Shown: positions 1-14,924, counted from the first letter of the stretch. The stretch: DNA of 64,000 nucleotides from Pelagibacteraceae bacterium AG-349-O05 (GCA_003281005.1 QCDE01000002.1:58268-122267); one strand, 5' to 3'. A program made the numbers and translations. Notes: generated by a model from the sequence alone, not told the origin.

Positions 1-8
1 TATAATTT

Positions 9-1772
9 TTATACTTTTAAAGGAAGAACTTTTAGCAATAGTTTGTTTCTGATTAAATCAACATTTAATTGATTTAAAGTATTGATAATAAAATAAACAG
101 TATCTTCATCAATATTTTCAATTTTGTCAGGTCCAATTACCTCAATTATTCTCAACAATGCGGCACCAATCTCATTATTATCTATCATTGTTTGAATATC
201 AGCAGGCATTTCTGATTGCTTCACCTCATAAAGACCGTCATATTTTTTTGAAATTTCAACTCCATCAGATTTAAGCGCCTCTAGAAAAATTATATCTTTT
301 TTTGATAAAAAATATTTTTTATCTTTTTTAATTTTCTTTAAAAATTTATCTAGGTCCTCTTCAATTTTAGATTTTGCATAGTCCCCATTGAAATAATTTA
401 TAAGTTTTGATTGATGTAAAATTTTACTATTATATTTAATCTTTTTATCGACTGTCTCTTTCTTCTTTAGATTACTATTATAAAATGTTGTCAAATTTGA
501 GGGCACATCCTCAACATTAATTTCACCTAAAAATTTTTTTAATTTCAAATCAAAGGCGTCACCTATTTCATCAGAAATAAATAGATCCTTTAATATTTTT
601 ATAAATTCTAATTTAATTTTTGGTTCTTCAGTTAAAAGAGTTCTTTGATATAAAAGAGCGCGTCCCTCGATTGAAGACAGAGATTTATATGCCTCTTTTG
701 CATTTAAAAATTGGTTAATATTAAATTGAAATTTTTTATAAAATTCGAATAACTCCTCCTCAGAATAATTTTTATCATTGACAGCTTTTTCTATTGTAGA
801 AATTTTTTCTACATCAGTAATTTCTAAATCTTGAATTTTGAATAGTAAATTAGCAGCTGAAAGATATTTCCAAATTATTTTAGGTGTATCTTCATTCGGT
901 TCATAAAAGAATTCAGGATTAGTTCTATGTGCTAGATGAAAATCTAAAATTGAGTTTATTGATATTTCTTTATCTGCTTCATCTATATATCCAAATAAAT
1001 AATTTATTTTGTTTTCATAATAATTATCTTCAAAACCTAACTCTTTTTTTAAATCTAAAATTAGTTGTGCCTCTTCATTTTTTCCATAATTGATTAAACA
1101 ATATAAATTAAATTTAGATAGATAATCATCTTGGATAGGTTCTGTATTTTTAGAAAAAATTTCACAAGGTTTTTTTAAATTCGATTCTGATAAATAACTA
1201 TCAACTAAATATCTTGTTAAATTTGGATGCAAATTTATTATTTGATTTTTAATTAAATATTCTTCTATTAATTCTAAGTTTGAATCTTTTATTAACCAAT
1301 CAGATTTAAAGTTCATAAATTCTTGCTCAGTAATATTTTTAGTTGGGGAATAAGCATTAGTTAATAAAGATATGTGCATTATGTCAGATGCATCTTCAGA
1401 AAGATTAAACTTATTAATATTCTGAAATAAATTTTTTAATTTGGTTCCATCTGAATTTGACCACATATCCATACTCAGGCCGTATTCGCTAGGATCGTAT
1501 AATCCAACAATTTTAATTTCTTTTGATGAAAATTCGTTATCAAGTTTAATTGTATCTGTTTGTTTATTTGTTTGTAGTTCGTAGACACTATTCGGAGTGG
1601 TGCTGCTAGAATTTTCAATTGAAATATTTGTTTCTGAAATAACTTGATTATCTTTTTTTTCTATATTCCAAATATCAATTGGTTTCTCTTCTGCAAACAC
1701 AGGTGTAAAAAAAATAAGACAAACTAATTTGATTGAAAGAATTTTCTTATTTAACAATTTTAAAATTTTCAT
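9..1772 (-). CDS. Uncharacterised exported protein (signal peptide-like N-terminus MKILKLLNKKILSIKLVCLIFFTPVFAEE)
   Basis: Long ORF; the internal Met at 1772 gives a clean signal peptide, so the track start at 1817 is probably too long. Confidence 0.75.
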   Translation of the reverse strand: MKILKLLNKKILSIKLVCLIFFTPVFAEEKPIDIWNIEKKDNQVISETNISIENSSSTTPNSVYELQTNKQTDTIKLDNEFSSKEIKIVGLYDPSEYGLSMDMWSNSDGTKLKNLFQNINKFNLSEDASDIMHISLLTNAYSPTKNITEQEFMNFKSDWLIKDSNLELIEEYLIKNQIINLHPNLTRYLVDSYLSESNLKKPCEIFSKNTEPIQDDYLSKFNLYCLINYGKNEEAQLILDLKKELGFEDNYYENKINYLFGYIDEADKEISINSILDFHLAHRTNPEFFYEPNEDTPKIIWKYLSAANLLFKIQDLEITDVEKISTIEKAVNDKNYSEEELFEFYKKFQFNINQFLNAKEAYKSLSSIEGRALLYQRTLLTEEPKIKLEFIKILKDLFISDEIGDAFDLKLKKFLGEINVEDVPSNLTTFYNSNLKKKETVDKKIKYNSKILHQSKLINYFNGDYAKSKIEEDLDKFLKKIKKDKKYFLSKKDIIFLEALKSDGVEISKKYDGLYEVKQSEMPADIQTMIDNNEIGAALLRIIEVIGPDKIENIDEDTVYFIINTLNQLNVDLIRNKLLLKVLPLKV

Positions 1773-1929
1773 TTGGAATAATTTTTTCAATTTCTTTTTT
1801 AGGTGCAGGAAAATCAATTGTACTTAGAAAAAAAATAATACCTAAAATAACCCCTAATCCGATTATAGATTTAATCACAAGTCCTGTGATACTTGCCTTG
1901 CCTGAACTTGTGTTTTTAATGAATTGCAT
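1747..1929 (-). CDS. Small single-TM membrane protein, overlapping the start of the downstream exported-protein gene
   Basis: 60 aa ORF with hydrophobic segment GLVIKSIIGLGVILGIIFFL; divergent from aroK. Confidence 0.55.
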   Translation of the reverse strand: MQFIKNTSSGKASITGLVIKSIIGLGVILGIIFFLSTIDFPAPKKEIEKIIPNENFKIVK

Positions 1930-1986
1930 ATACTTTTAGATAATTTCAAATTAAGACATATTTATGTTTTTTCAATAAAGAAACTT

Positions 1987-2499
1987 ATGAAATCAAAAGA
2001 AAATCTAGTTTTTTTAGGGATGATGGGTTCTGGTAAAAGCTCTATTGGATCCTTAGTAGCTAAGAAATTAAAATTAAAGTTTGTAGATATCGATAATGAA
2101 ATTGAAAAAAATTTAAAGATTAAAATAAAAAAAATTTTTGAAGTTAAGGGTGAGAATTATTTTAGAAAAATTGAAGAACAAACAACTTTAAAAAAACTTA
2201 AATTAAGCTCTACTGTAATTTCACTTGGTGGGGGAGCTTTTACAAATAATAATATTAGGAAAGAAATTTTAAAAAATCATTTATCTTTTTGGCTAAATTG
2301 GGATGATAAAACATTATTAAATAGAATTAAAAACAGTAAAAATAGACCATTAGCGATTAATGCAACAGACACTGAGTTAATTGATTTAATTAAGGAACGG
2401 TCTAACATTTATTCTAAAGCTTTATATGAGATAAAGTGTGATAATCTTACTAAAAGTGAAATAGTAAATAAAATTGTAGAAATTTATGAAACAAACTAG
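1987..2499 (+). CDS. aroK: Shikimate kinase
   Basis: Walker A GMMGSGKSSIG, FVDIDNEIE, SLGGGAF; start chosen at MKSKENLVFLG; followed by aroB. Confidence 0.93.
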   Translation: MKSKENLVFLGMMGSGKSSIGSLVAKKLKLKFVDIDNEIEKNLKIKIKKIFEVKGENYFRKIEEQTTLKKLKLSSTVISLGGGAFTNNNIRKEILKNHLSFWLNWDDKTLLNRIKNSKNRPLAINATDTELIDLIKERSNIYSKALYEIKCDNLTKSEIVNKIVEIYETN

Positions 2500-3592
2500 A
2501 TTAAATATAGTAACTAAAACCGAGAAATATCCAATAATTATCGGATCAAATTTAACCTCGAGTGTATCAAAAATTTTTAAATCAAATTCAATTGATTTTG
2601 GCAAATGTTTAATTGTTGTTGATAAAAATGTTCCAAAAAAATTTGTCTCAAATATTAAAAGATCTTTAAAAAATAAAAGTCTTTTCGTGTTATCTTTTAA
2701 TGCTAGTGAAAAAAATAAAAATATTAATAGTGTAAATAAAATTATAGAAATTTTATTGAATAAAAACTTCTCAAGGAATGATGTTTTAATTTCTTTGGGA
2801 GGTGGGATTACGGGCGATGTAAGTGGTTTTGCTGCAAGTCTCCTCAAAAGAGGTTTAAAGTTTATAAATATTCCAACAACTCTTTTGGCACAAGTAGATT
2901 CATCTATAGGTGGTAAAACTGGTGTTAATTCTAAGTATGGTAAAAACCTAATAGGAAGTTTTTATCAACCATCGCTAGTTCTTTCAGATATTCAATTTCT
3001 TAAATCTTTATCAAAAAGAGAAATAATTTGTGGATACGGAGAAATATTAAAGCATTCATTAATTGATAATAAAAAATTATTTAATTTCTTGAATAAAAAT
3101 ATTAAAAAAATTTTAAATCTTTCATCTCCATTTATTGAGAAAGCTATCTATGAAAGTTGTAAAATTAAAAAAAAGGTAGTCGAAAAAGATGAAAAAGAAA
3201 CTGCACTAAGAAAAATACTAAATTTTGGTCATACATTTGCTCATGCTTATGAAGCAAGCTTAGGTTACAGTCACAAACTAAATCATGGTGAGGCTGTAAT
3301 ACTTGGAATAAAGACAGCACTTAATTTTAGTTTAAGGGAAAATATGCTCAGTAAAAGTGAGTATAGTTTAATTATAAATCATATTGATAATTCTGGTCTG
3401 CCTTCTTCTATAAAAAAATATTTTTCTATAAAAGATTTAAATAAGATTTTATCTTTTATGATCAAAGATAAAAAAAATAATTCTGAAAAAATTAATTTAG
3501 TTTTATTAAAAAAAATTGGTAAGCCAATTTTTAACAAACAATACCCAAAAAAAAAATTAGGTTTATTTATGAAAAAAATTTTATCTAATTAA
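2486..3592 (+). CDS. aroB: 3-dehydroquinate synthase
   Basis: GGGITGDVSGFAAS, PTTLLAQVDSSIGGKTGVN, FGHTFAHA..HGEAV motifs. Confidence 0.95.
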   Translation: MKQTRLNIVTKTEKYPIIIGSNLTSSVSKIFKSNSIDFGKCLIVVDKNVPKKFVSNIKRSLKNKSLFVLSFNASEKNKNINSVNKIIEILLNKNFSRNDVLISLGGGITGDVSGFAASLLKRGLKFINIPTTLLAQVDSSIGGKTGVNSKYGKNLIGSFYQPSLVLSDIQFLKSLSKREIICGYGEILKHSLIDNKKLFNFLNKNIKKILNLSSPFIEKAIYESCKIKKKVVEKDEKETALRKILNFGHTFAHAYEASLGYSHKLNHGEAVILGIKTALNFSLRENMLSKSEYSLIINHIDNSGLPSSIKKYFSIKDLNKILSFMIKDKKNNSEKINLVLLKKIGKPIFNKQYPKKKLGLFMKKILSN

Positions 3593-3841
3593 AATCTGTA
3601 TTGAGTGAATAAATTCTTTTAATTCTTGATCTAAAATTTTGTAAATTTTTTTATTACTTTCAATTTTATTCATTTTTTTTAGTTCATCAGAGATAATGGT
3701 TATTTTTAAATGATATTTTCCTTCTTGATTTCCTTTATGATTTTTATGAAGAAAAGATTTGTCCTCAATATTTAAACTCTCAATATTTATTTGATTTAAT
3801 AATTTTTTTTTTACAATTGTAATTAACTCATTTATATCCAT
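3581..3841 (-). CDS. BolA family protein
   Basis: Small BolA-like fold with H-rich GKYHLKITIISDEL segment. Confidence 0.7.
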   Translation of the reverse strand: MDINELITIVKKKLLNQINIESLNIEDKSFLHKNHKGNQEGKYHLKITIISDELKKMNKIESNKKIYKILDQELKEFIHSIQILIR

Positions 3842-3858
3842 ATATATTATTATATATC

Positions 3859-4392
3859 ATGAAAAACATTTGCGACTGGAATAATTGTAATGAAATAGGT
3901 GAATATAAGGCACCAGTTGAAAAAGATAATAGTAGAAAATTTAGAATGCTTTGCCTTGAACACGTTAAAGAATTTAATAAAAATTGGAATTATTTTTCAG
4001 GAATGAATGATGACCAAGTAATGGATTTTTTAAAATCTGATATGACTTGGCACAAACCTACGCAAAGCTTTAGCTCTTCAGATAATTTTTTCAAAGTGTT
4101 ATGGAATACAACTTTGAGAGATGAGTTCGATAAAGAAAAAATAAATGGAGATTATGATCATATGCGTCAATTTAAATTCGATCATAAAGATATCAAAGCT
4201 TTTGGAATATTGGGGGTTTCTGTGGGTTTAAAGTGGAAGAAAATACAAGATAAATTCAAATTACTTGTGAAAAAATTTCACCCTGATATGAATTCTGGAA
4301 ATAAAAAATACGAGGAAAAACTTAAACTTATAACATTAGCTTATACCCAATTAAAAAATACCTATAGAGAAAAAATTGACACCAAATCTTAA
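3859..4392 (+). CDS. J-domain protein (DnaJ-like, C-terminal J domain)
   Basis: [27 protein letters not shown]; position immediately upstream of cobS. Confidence 0.85.
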   Translation: MKNICDWNNCNEIGEYKAPVEKDNSRKFRMLCLEHVKEFNKNWNYFSGMNDDQVMDFLKSDMTWHKPTQSFSSSDNFFKVLWNTTLRDEFDKEKINGDYDHMRQFKFDHKDIKAFGILGVSVGLKWKKIQDKFKLLVKKFHPDMNSGNKKYEEKLKLITLAYTQLKNTYREKIDTKS

Positions 4393-5350
4393 TACAGAAC
4401 CAGATATTAAAGTTTCACTAAAACAAACTTTTGGAATTGACTCAGAAATGGAAGTTGACGCATTTTCAAAAAAAAATGATTACGTTCCTGAAATTGATAA
4501 AAATTACAAGTTCGATAGAGATACTACTTTAGCCATTATTTCAGGATTTGCGTTTAATAAGAGAGTTTTAGTTCAAGGGTATCATGGTACTGGAAAATCT
4601 ACTCACATTGAGCAAATAGCTGCAAGATTGAATTGGCCTTGTATCCGTGTAAATTTAGATAGTCATGTAAGTAGAATTGATTTGATTGGAAAAGATGCAA
4701 TCGTTCTTAAAGATGGTAAACAAGTAACTCAATTTAACGAGGGAATTTTACCATGGTCTATACAAAATCCAGTTGCACTTGTTTTTGATGAATATGATGC
4801 TGGTAGACCTGATGTAATGTTTGTAATTCAAAGAGTTTTAGAAGCTGAGGGAAATTTTACACTACTAGATAAAAACAAAGTAATTAAACAAAATAAATTT
4901 TTTAGATTATTTGCTACTTCAAATACTGTTGGACTTGGTGATACTACAGGTCTTTATCATGGTACGCAGCAAATTAACCAAGGTCAGATGGATAGATGGA
5001 ATATTGTTACAACTTTAAACTATCTTAGCCTAGATAGAGAAATGGACATTGTTTTGTCTAAAAATAAAAACTTAAATAACACAAAGGGAAAAGAGAAGGT
5101 TGCTAACATGATAAAAGTAGCTTCTTTAACCCGTAAAGGATTTATTGCAGGAGATATTTCAACAGTGATGAGCCCAAGAACGGTGTTACATTGGGCAGAA
5201 AATGCAGAGATATTTAAAGACACTGGTTACGCTTTTAGAGTAACTTTTCTTAATAAATGTGATGATATTGAAAAAAATACTATCGCAGAATATTATCAAA
5301 GATGTTTTGGTGAAGAGTTACCAGAATCTTTGATTAATATTCAAATCTAA
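4376..5350 (+). CDS. cobS: CobS-like AAA+ ATPase (cobaltochelatase subunit family)
   Basis: Walker [33 protein letters not shown] start overlapping the J-domain gene. Confidence 0.88.
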   Translation: MTPNLNTEPDIKVSLKQTFGIDSEMEVDAFSKKNDYVPEIDKNYKFDRDTTLAIISGFAFNKRVLVQGYHGTGKSTHIEQIAARLNWPCIRVNLDSHVSRIDLIGKDAIVLKDGKQVTQFNEGILPWSIQNPVALVFDEYDAGRPDVMFVIQRVLEAEGNFTLLDKNKVIKQNKFFRLFATSNTVGLGDTTGLYHGTQQINQGQMDRWNIVTTLNYLSLDREMDIVLSKNKNLNNTKGKEKVANMIKVASLTRKGFIAGDISTVMSPRTVLHWAENAEIFKDTGYAFRVTFLNKCDDIEKNTIAEYYQRCFGEELPESLINIQI

Positions 5351-7149
5351 TGAGCACTAAAGAAAATAATTTAAAAGAAAAATTCAAAATTGCTTTAACT
5401 TCTACAGCAAAAGTAATTGCTGATGATTTTGATGTAAAAAAAACAAATTCTGAAGAGAAAAAAATAAAAGAATTCAATTTTTTAGAAATTGATAATTTAA
5501 CTAGTCCAGCTGATTTTATAAGATTACGTGCAGAAACAGACTCCTCTGCTTTGAAAAAAAAATTTTGTAATGAAACAATTTATAAAAAAAACCTTCCCTC
5601 AAATACATCTTCTAGATCTCTTTATAATATTGCTGAAAAAATACGTTATGAGACTCTAGGAGGGAAAATGCTGAAAGGAATTGAGAAAAATTTTCAAGAA
5701 AATTATCATCAAATAATAAATCGTAAACGCAAAGATCAATTAAGAACTAAAGAGGATGTATCTGTATCAGAGGCATTCGAGTTATATATGCTTAAGAATT
5801 TTCATAAAATTAAGCTAAATCCTCTAACAACAAAAATGCTTAATTTTTGGGAAAAAGACTTTGAGGACGCTATAGAAAAACATAAAGAATTTTTACTTAA
5901 AAATCTTGAAGATCAAAACATTTATAGTTCAAAGTTTTCAGAAATATTGGAAGAAATGGATATTTTTCAAAGTGAAGATGAGGACGAAAGAAAAGAAGAA
6001 AATCAAGATCAAGGACAAGATAATCCATCAAATGAAGATGAAAATAATGATAAAGAAGATAATAAAGATGAAAAAGATGAAAATGTATCAGAAGCTTCAC
6101 TAGATGCTGATTATAGTGTTGATGAATTTAATTTTGACGAACAGCTGTCAGACACAGAGTCAGATGAACAAAGCTCTGAGCAAGTAGCTCAAAAAAAAAT
6201 AGATAATATCAATTTAGATTATAAAATATTTACAACTCAGTTTGATGAAGTTGTAAAAGCTGAAAATCTAGAAAATGCGGATGAAACGACAAAACTAAGA
6301 AAAAATTTAGATCAACAATTAATCGGCTTTCAAGATATTATAACAAAACTTGCAAATAAACTTCAAAGACAATTGCTTGCAAAACAAAATAGAGCATGGG
6401 AATTTGATTTAGAGGAGGGATTATTAGACAGTTCAAAGCTTCCAAGAATTATCATGGATCCATATAATTCTTTATCATTCAAAAAAGAAAAGGATTTAGA
6501 TTTTAAAGATACAGTAGTGACATTGCTAATAGACAATTCTGGATCTATGAGAGGAAGACCAATCACTATTGCAGCTATTTGTGCAGATATCTTATCCAGA
6601 ACGTTAGAACGGTGCTCTGTTAAAGTTGAAATTTTAGGTTTCACAACTAAAAATTGGAAGGGTGGACAGTGTAGAGAATTATGGACCAAAAATTCTAAAC
6701 CAAAAACACCAGGAAGATTGAACGACCTAAGACATATAATTTACAAAGGAGCAGATACCCATTGGAGACAGGCAAAAAATAATTTAGGACTAATGCTAAA
6801 AGAAGGATTACTCAAAGAGAACATTGATGGAGAAGCTATATCGTGGGCCTATAATAGAATTAAAAAAAGAAAAGAAGAAAGAAAAATATTAATGGTTATT
6901 TCTGATGGAGCCCCTGTAGATGACTCAACTCTTTCTGTAAATTCAGGTGATTTTTTAGAAAAACATTTAAAAAAGATTGTAAAGTTTATTGAAAATAAAT
7001 CAGATATTGAAATTTTGGCCATAGGAATTGGTCATGATGTTTCAAGATATTATAATAAAGCTATCAAAATTACTGACGTAAATGAATTAGGAGATGTTAT
7101 GATATCTCAATTAAGCTCTTTATTTGAAACAAAGAACAAATACCACTAA
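5350..7149 (+). CDS. cobT: CobT-like VWA-domain protein (cobaltochelatase subunit family)
   Basis: Acidic central region plus C-terminal [19 protein letters not shown]. Confidence 0.88.
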   Translation: MSTKENNLKEKFKIALTSTAKVIADDFDVKKTNSEEKKIKEFNFLEIDNLTSPADFIRLRAETDSSALKKKFCNETIYKKNLPSNTSSRSLYNIAEKIRYETLGGKMLKGIEKNFQENYHQIINRKRKDQLRTKEDVSVSEAFELYMLKNFHKIKLNPLTTKMLNFWEKDFEDAIEKHKEFLLKNLEDQNIYSSKFSEILEEMDIFQSEDEDERKEENQDQGQDNPSNEDENNDKEDNKDEKDENVSEASLDADYSVDEFNFDEQLSDTESDEQSSEQVAQKKIDNINLDYKIFTTQFDEVVKAENLENADETTKLRKNLDQQLIGFQDIITKLANKLQRQLLAKQNRAWEFDLEEGLLDSSKLPRIIMDPYNSLSFKKEKDLDFKDTVVTLLIDNSGSMRGRPITIAAICADILSRTLERCSVKVEILGFTTKNWKGGQCRELWTKNSKPKTPGRLNDLRHIIYKGADTHWRQAKNNLGLMLKEGLLKENIDGEAISWAYNRIKKRKEERKILMVISDGAPVDDSTLSVNSGDFLEKHLKKIVKFIENKSDIEILAIGIGHDVSRYYNKAIKITDVNELGDVMISQLSSLFETKNKYH

Positions 7150-8426
7150 ACATTAAATAATTCCTTATTGCTCCATCTAATAATAACTTCAGCACCTTTG
7201 CGCGTTTTTGAATTTCTACAATTAACTGATGCGAAATTTTTTTCTAATAAAGTTTTTCCAATAAATAAGCCTAGACCTAAACCCTCTTTAGATTTGTCTT
7301 TAGAATAATTTGATTTCAAATATGGCTCACCAATTTTTGAGATTATATCTCTAGGATAACCCTCACCATCATCCTCAACTGTTATTTCAGTTATTTCACT
7401 ATCACTTTTCAAATTAATAAAAATTGTATTTTTGGCAAATTTATTCGCGTTTCCTATGAAATTCCTTAATCCGTAAACTATTTCAATAGATTTACTTATT
7501 TTTTTTGGATTTGAGTCTTGATCAAAATTGAAGACAAATTCCTTTTTACTTATTTCCTTAAATGAAGAAATAATTTCATGCAAATAATCTCGAATATTAA
7601 TATCTTTATCGATAAATTCATCTTCCTCTACAGGATTTAAAGTTAATCGCTTTAAAATTTCATTACATCGCTCGACTTGACTATTCAATAACTCTATATC
7701 TTTCTCTAAATCTTTTTGCCCCTTAAATTGTTTCATTAAATCATGTGCAATTATTGTTATTGTAGAAAGTGGTGTACCTAAAGAATGTGCGGCTGCAGCA
7801 GCTTGACCACCTAAAGATAAAAGCTCATGTTCTTTAGCCATTACCTCTTCCATTTTTCCCAATGCCTCTTTTCTTAATCTAGATTGTGTACCAAAGGTCA
7901 TAGCAAAATAATTTAAAAATACTAAAGCGATAATCAAAGAAACTGGGATAGAGTAATAAAAATAATGATTATTATGAAAATCACTATTTAAATTAATTGG
8001 CAAATCTTGGTAATTAAAAGTTAAAAATACAATTATAATTATTGTTAAAATTACTAACAAAGTATTAGTTCTAAAGCTTAAATTTGATGAAGAAAAAACA
8101 CTTGGTATCAATATAAAAATTACAAATGGATTAGTTATTCCCCCTGACAAATAAAGAAGGACACCTAATTGCAAAATATCTATAAGCAGGAAGATAAAAG
8201 CAGATCTATCTGATAATTGTGTTTTTTTATAAATAAATATTAAGTATAAATTACTTAATATTCCTAAAAATATAACTAAATTTGAAGTAATAAAATCATA
8301 ACTAGAATTTAGAAATAAATATACAAAATTTACTGCAATTAATTGTCCAATAATTCCGATCCATCTAAGAGTTATATATGTTGATTTTTTAAAAGAATGA
8401 TATTTTGAAGTTTCAAAAAACTTCAT
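7146..8426 (-). CDS. RegB/PrrB/ActS-like redox sensor histidine kinase
   Basis: N-terminal TM helices, GGITNPF motif, H-box [23 protein letters not shown] cysteine, HATPase C-terminus. Confidence 0.85.
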   Translation of the reverse strand: MKFFETSKYHSFKKSTYITLRWIGIIGQLIAVNFVYLFLNSSYDFITSNLVIFLGILSNLYLIFIYKKTQLSDRSAFIFLLIDILQLGVLLYLSGGITNPFVIFILIPSVFSSSNLSFRTNTLLVILTIIIIVFLTFNYQDLPINLNSDFHNNHYFYYSIPVSLIIALVFLNYFAMTFGTQSRLRKEALGKMEEVMAKEHELLSLGGQAAAAAHSLGTPLSTITIIAHDLMKQFKGQKDLEKDIELLNSQVERCNEILKRLTLNPVEEDEFIDKDINIRDYLHEIISSFKEISKKEFVFNFDQDSNPKKISKSIEIVYGLRNFIGNANKFAKNTIFINLKSDSEITEITVEDDGEGYPRDIISKIGEPYLKSNYSKDKSKEGLGLGLFIGKTLLEKNFASVNCRNSKTRKGAEVIIRWSNKELFNV

Positions 8427-8428
8427 TT

Positions 8429-10495
<2,067 letters not shown>

Positions 10496-10606
10496 TTAAA
10501 TTTTGGAGAAAGAAAATTATAGCATTTTTTATAAAAATTGCTGATTTATCTTAACAAAAAAACTCTAAAATGCCTAAATTACCCCTGAAAAATAAAGCCT
10601 ATTTAA

Positions 10607-10696
10607 TGGCGGAGAGAATGGGATTCGAACCCATGAAAGAATTGCTCCTTTACACGCTTTCCAAGCGTGCGCCTTCAACCACTCGGCCACCTCTCC
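10607..10696 (-). tRNA. tRNA-Ser (anticodon GGA), CCA encoded
   Basis: Minus strand GGAGAGGTGGCCGAGTGG...CGCTTGGAAAGCG...GGTTCGAATCCC...CTCTCCGCCA, with long variable arm. Confidence 0.93.
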
Positions 10697-10698
10697 GA

Positions 10699-12507
10699 CT
10701 ATTTTTCTTTTGAAATCTTAAGTACACCAATAAATGCCTCTTGTGGAATTTCGACTCTTCCAAATTGTTTAGATCTAGCTTTTCCTTTTTTCTGTTTTTC
10801 TAAAAGTTTTCTTTTTCTATCAGTTGCTCCACCACCGTGAATTTTAGTTAAAACATCTTTTTTAAAACCTTTAATTGTTTCTCTAGCAATAATTTTACCA
10901 CCTATTGCAGCTTGAACTGGAATCATAAAATTATGTCGAGGTATTAAATCTTTTAATTTTTCACAAACCTCTCTCCCAGTTTTTTGTGCAAAGTCTTTAT
11001 GTATCATCATCGCTAAAGCATCAACTGGTTCTCCATTTACTAGAATACCAAGTTTTACCAAATCTCCCTCTCTATGCTCAATAATCTCGTAGTCAAAACT
11101 AGCATAGCCACTTGTCATAGATTTTAGTCTATCATTAAAATCAAAAACAACTTCATTCAATGGTAATTCATAATTCACTACAGCTCTATTACCTGAATAA
11201 CTTAAATTAGTCTGAATTCCTCTTTTATCCTGACACATTTTAATAATTGATCCTAAATATTGGTCAGGAGTAATGATTGTTGCTTTTATCCATGGCTCTT
11301 CTATATATTTTATTAAAGTTGGATCAGGTAAACTTGATGGATTTTGAAGATCAATTATTTTTTCATTATTGAGATAAACTTTATAAACAACACCAGGTGT
11401 AGTTGTTAATAAATTAACGTCAAATTCTCTTTCTAATCTTTCTGTCACTATTTCCAAATGAAGTAATCCTAAAAATCCACATCTAAAACCTAAACCTAAA
11501 GCAGATGATGATTCTGGTTCAAATGAAAAACTTGCATCATTCAACTGCAATTTAGCTAGACCATCTTTCAGTTTTTGAAACTCAGAACTATCTACTGGAA
11601 ATAACCCGCAGAACACTACCGGTTTACTTGGTTTAAATCCTGGCAAAGCATCTTTTAATGGTTTTGAGGCATCACAAATCGTATCTCCAACTTTTGTCTC
11701 AGACAAAACTTTAATTCCTGTTGTAATAAATCCAATTTCACCCGTTTTTAGTTCATTTATGTCTACTGGCTTTGGTGTAAAAACCCCAACTTTTTCAACA
11801 ATATACTCCTGATTAGTAGACATCATTTTTATTTTCATATGTTTAGAAAGTTTACCATCTATTACTCTCACTAATATTACTACGCCTAAATAAGTGTCAT
11901 ACCAGCTATCAACCAATAAACATTTTAGATCAGCTGAGCTTTCCCCTTTTGGTGCAGGTAATGTTGTAATTATTTGTTCTAAAATATCCTCTATACCTTC
12001 ACCAGTTTTACCTGAACAGGGAATTGCATTTTCAGTATCAATTCCTATCACGTCTTCAATTTGTTTTTTTGTTCTATCTAAATCTGATGCAGGTAAATCA
12101 ACCTTATTTAAAACTGGAACTATCTCATGGTTGGTATCTAAAGCTTGGTAAACATTTGCTAAAGTTTGAGCTTCTACCCCTTGTGTACTATCTACAATTA
12201 AAATTGAACCTTCACATGCATATAATGATCTACTAACTTCATAACTGAAATCAACATGGCCTGGGGTATCAATAATATTTAAAACATAATCTTTTCCATT
12301 TTTAGCTTTATAATTTAATTTTACAGTTTGAGCTTTAATTGTGATTCCTCTTTCACGTTCAATATCCATAGAGTCTAAAACTTGAGCTTTCATCTCTCTT
12401 TCAGTTAATCCACCACAACTATGAATAATTCTATCAGCTATAGTAGATTTTCCATGATCAATATGCGCAATGATTGCAAAATTTCTTATATTATCGATTG
12501 AACTCAT
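10699..12507 (-). CDS. lepA: Elongation factor 4 (LepA)
   Basis: [18 protein letters not shown]..., [12 protein letters not shown], full length 602 aa. Confidence 0.96.
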   Translation of the reverse strand: MSSIDNIRNFAIIAHIDHGKSTIADRIIHSCGGLTEREMKAQVLDSMDIERERGITIKAQTVKLNYKAKNGKDYVLNIIDTPGHVDFSYEVSRSLYACEGSILIVDSTQGVEAQTLANVYQALDTNHEIVPVLNKVDLPASDLDRTKKQIEDVIGIDTENAIPCSGKTGEGIEDILEQIITTLPAPKGESSADLKCLLVDSWYDTYLGVVILVRVIDGKLSKHMKIKMMSTNQEYIVEKVGVFTPKPVDINELKTGEIGFITTGIKVLSETKVGDTICDASKPLKDALPGFKPSKPVVFCGLFPVDSSEFQKLKDGLAKLQLNDASFSFEPESSSALGLGFRCGFLGLLHLEIVTERLEREFDVNLLTTTPGVVYKVYLNNEKIIDLQNPSSLPDPTLIKYIEEPWIKATIITPDQYLGSIIKMCQDKRGIQTNLSYSGNRAVVNYELPLNEVVFDFNDRLKSMTSGYASFDYEIIEHREGDLVKLGILVNGEPVDALAMMIHKDFAQKTGREVCEKLKDLIPRHNFMIPVQAAIGGKIIARETIKGFKKDVLTKIHGGGATDRKRKLLEKQKKGKARSKQFGRVEIPQEAFIGVLKISKEK

Positions 12508-12515
12508 TAATTATT

Positions 12516-14924
12516 TTAGGAACGAATTTTAGCACCAGTTTTATTTTCAACTGTTTCTATTATCAAATTATTAGTTTTTTCTAAATCATTATCCGTTAAT
12601 GTTTTTTCCAATGATTGAATAGTTACGCTTATAGCAATTGATTTTTGATTTTCAGGAATATTATCTCCCTCATAAACATCAAACACTTTAACGTTTGAAA
12701 TTAAATTTTTATCAATATTTGATATTACACTTACTAAATCTTGTACACTTATTTTTTTATCAATAATAAATGCAAAATCTCTTTCAGATTTTTGAAAGTC
12801 AGATACTGAATATTTTGTTTTTTGATCTTTTAAAGGTTTTTTTGGCAGTTTTAAATTATCTAGAAATATTTCGAATCCTACTAAAGACTCTGTTTTAATA
12901 TCTAGTGTTTTGATAATATTTGGGTGAATTTCGCCAAAATAAGCAGCTACCTTATCTTTTCCCTTGTTTAAAAATATTCTTCCTGATTTTCCCGGATGAT
13001 AATAATTTGGGCTTTCATCATCAATATAAAATTTTTCTGAGTCATAACCGGCTTCTACTAAAGTTTGTGTAACATCCCTTTTAATATCAAAAACATCTAC
13101 ATTTCTCTCTTTTTCAATCCATGAAAGTCTAGATTTTTTCCCAGCTGATAAACCACAAACAACTGTATTTTGAGCTCCAGGTTGTGAACCATAAAATATT
13201 GGCCCGATTTCAAATAGTGATAAATCTTTAATTCCTCTATCTAAGTTTTTGCTCATATACATCACTAAATTTGAAAAAATAGAATTTCTTAATACACCCA
13301 ACTCAGAGCTAATTGGGTTTATAATTTTTATTTCTTTACTGGCTTCTTTAAAGTGATCGTTAAATTTTGAGTCTGTAAAAGACCAAGTTATTGCTTCCAA
13401 ATATCCTTTAGATGCCACTGCCCTTTGAAGAAAATGAAATAACTTTTGAGTTGGATTTAATGTGTTTTTTGATCTTTCTTTAATAGGATTTTCAATTTTT
13501 ATTTTTTCATAACCACTAATTCTTACAAGTTCCTCTACTATATCAATCTCTTGAACAATATCTGGTCTCCAGGATGGGACTGATAATTTAAAGAATTTTT
13601 TTTCTTTTTTTAATTTAAAACCAAGTTTTTCTAAAATGGTTATCATTTCTTTAGTTGAAATTTTAAAACCAGTAATTTTTTCAAATATTTTTGGTTCAAA
13701 TTTTATGACTTTGTTTTTATAAGATTCAATTTTTTGAATATCTATTTTACTAATTTCACCACCACAAATTTCCCTAATTAAAAAAGCTGCTTTAATTAAT
13801 CCATCTTCAATAGATAACTGGTCAATACCTCTTTCAAATCTAAATTTAGCATCTGTATCAATATTCAATTTCTTAGCAGTTTTTCTAATTGATCTTGGAT
13901 CAAAATAAGCCGACTCTAATAAAACATTTTTTGTATATAGCTCTGTACCAGATCTTGTGCCTCCAATAATTCCTCCTAGACCTAAGACGCCCTTGTTATC
14001 GCTTATTACACACATTCCATCATCTAGTTTATAATTTTTATTATCTAGAGCAGTAAATTCTTCTCCTGATTTTGAATTTCTAACAATTATTCCCTTATCA
14101 ATTTTATCAGCATCATATGCGTGCAAAGGACGATTAATATCAATCATGACATAATTTGTAATATCTACAATTGCAGATATTGGTTTTTGGCCTATAGAAA
14201 TTAATTTATCTTTCAGCCATTGAGGACTTTCTGTATTTTTGACTTTGGTTATCAAGCAGCTACCAAAAGACAAACAGCCTTGATTTTTTTCTTTTATTAT
14301 TTTTACTTTTAAGGTCTGTTTTTTATTAGATTTTATTTTTTTATCTTTCTCTGGTTTTAAGTTTCCAAAACCTGCAGCTGATAAATCTCTCGCTATCCCT
14401 CGAACACCTAGACAGTCTGGTCTGTTTGGTGTAATTGATAAATCAATAAGATTAGAACTTGATTTAGGAAAATAACTTTTTCCAATATTTTTGGCATATT
14501 TGGATGACGACAGCTCAGTAATCCCATCACTTTCATCTGATAAATTTAATTCAGATTCGGAACAGAGCATTCCATAGGATGTGACATCTCTTATTTTAGC
14601 AACAACAAGCTTAGTTTTGTTTTTTGGTATTATTGCTCCTGGTGGGGCATATACAGTAAGAAGGCCCTCTCTCGCATTTGCAGCACCACAAACAACTTTT
14701 TTGATTTCTTTATTGCCAATATCAACATCACAAACTTTAAGTCTGTCCGCATTAGGATGCTTTTCTGTTTTTATAATTTTTGCAACCTTAAATAAATCTA
14801 ACCCTTCAGATAAGTTTTGTATACTCTCAACCTCAAGACCTATGTCTGTTAGTTTCTCAAGAAGTTTATCTTCTTTAGCTTTTATGTTTAAATGATCTTT
14901 TAACCAATCATATGTAATCTTCAT
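12516..14924 (-). CDS. pheT: Phenylalanyl-tRNA synthetase beta subunit
   Basis: [12 protein letters not shown]...; tRNA-binding, B3/B4, B5 and anticodon-binding regions; next to pheS. Confidence 0.95.
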   Translation of the reverse strand: MKITYDWLKDHLNIKAKEDKLLEKLTDIGLEVESIQNLSEGLDLFKVAKIIKTEKHPNADRLKVCDVDIGNKEIKKVVCGAANAREGLLTVYAPPGAIIPKNKTKLVVAKIRDVTSYGMLCSESELNLSDESDGITELSSSKYAKNIGKSYFPKSSSNLIDLSITPNRPDCLGVRGIARDLSAAGFGNLKPEKDKKIKSNKKQTLKVKIIKEKNQGCLSFGSCLITKVKNTESPQWLKDKLISIGQKPISAIVDITNYVMIDINRPLHAYDADKIDKGIIVRNSKSGEEFTALDNKNYKLDDGMCVISDNKGVLGLGGIIGGTRSGTELYTKNVLLESAYFDPRSIRKTAKKLNIDTDAKFRFERGIDQLSIEDGLIKAAFLIREICGGEISKIDIQKIESYKNKVIKFEPKIFEKITGFKISTKEMITILEKLGFKLKKEKKFFKLSVPSWRPDIVQEIDIVEELVRISGYEKIKIENPIKERSKNTLNPTQKLFHFLQRAVASKGYLEAITWSFTDSKFNDHFKEASKEIKIINPISSELGVLRNSIFSNLVMYMSKNLDRGIKDLSLFEIGPIFYGSQPGAQNTVVCGLSAGKKSRLSWIEKERNVDVFDIKRDVTQTLVEAGYDSEKFYIDDESPNYYHPGKSGRIFLNKGKDKVAAYFGEIHPNIIKTLDIKTESLVGFEIFLDNLKLPKKPLKDQKTKYSVSDFQKSERDFAFIIDKKISVQDLVSVISNIDKNLISNVKVFDVYEGDNIPENQKSIAISVTIQSLEKTLTDNDLEKTNNLIIETVENKTGAKIRS

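Noticed and set aside
5897-6103. Two overlapping short ORFs on both strands rich in Lys/Met or His/Leu/Tyr
   Set aside because: They are alternative-frame readings of the acidic GAA/GAT-rich linker of cobT; no independent start signals.
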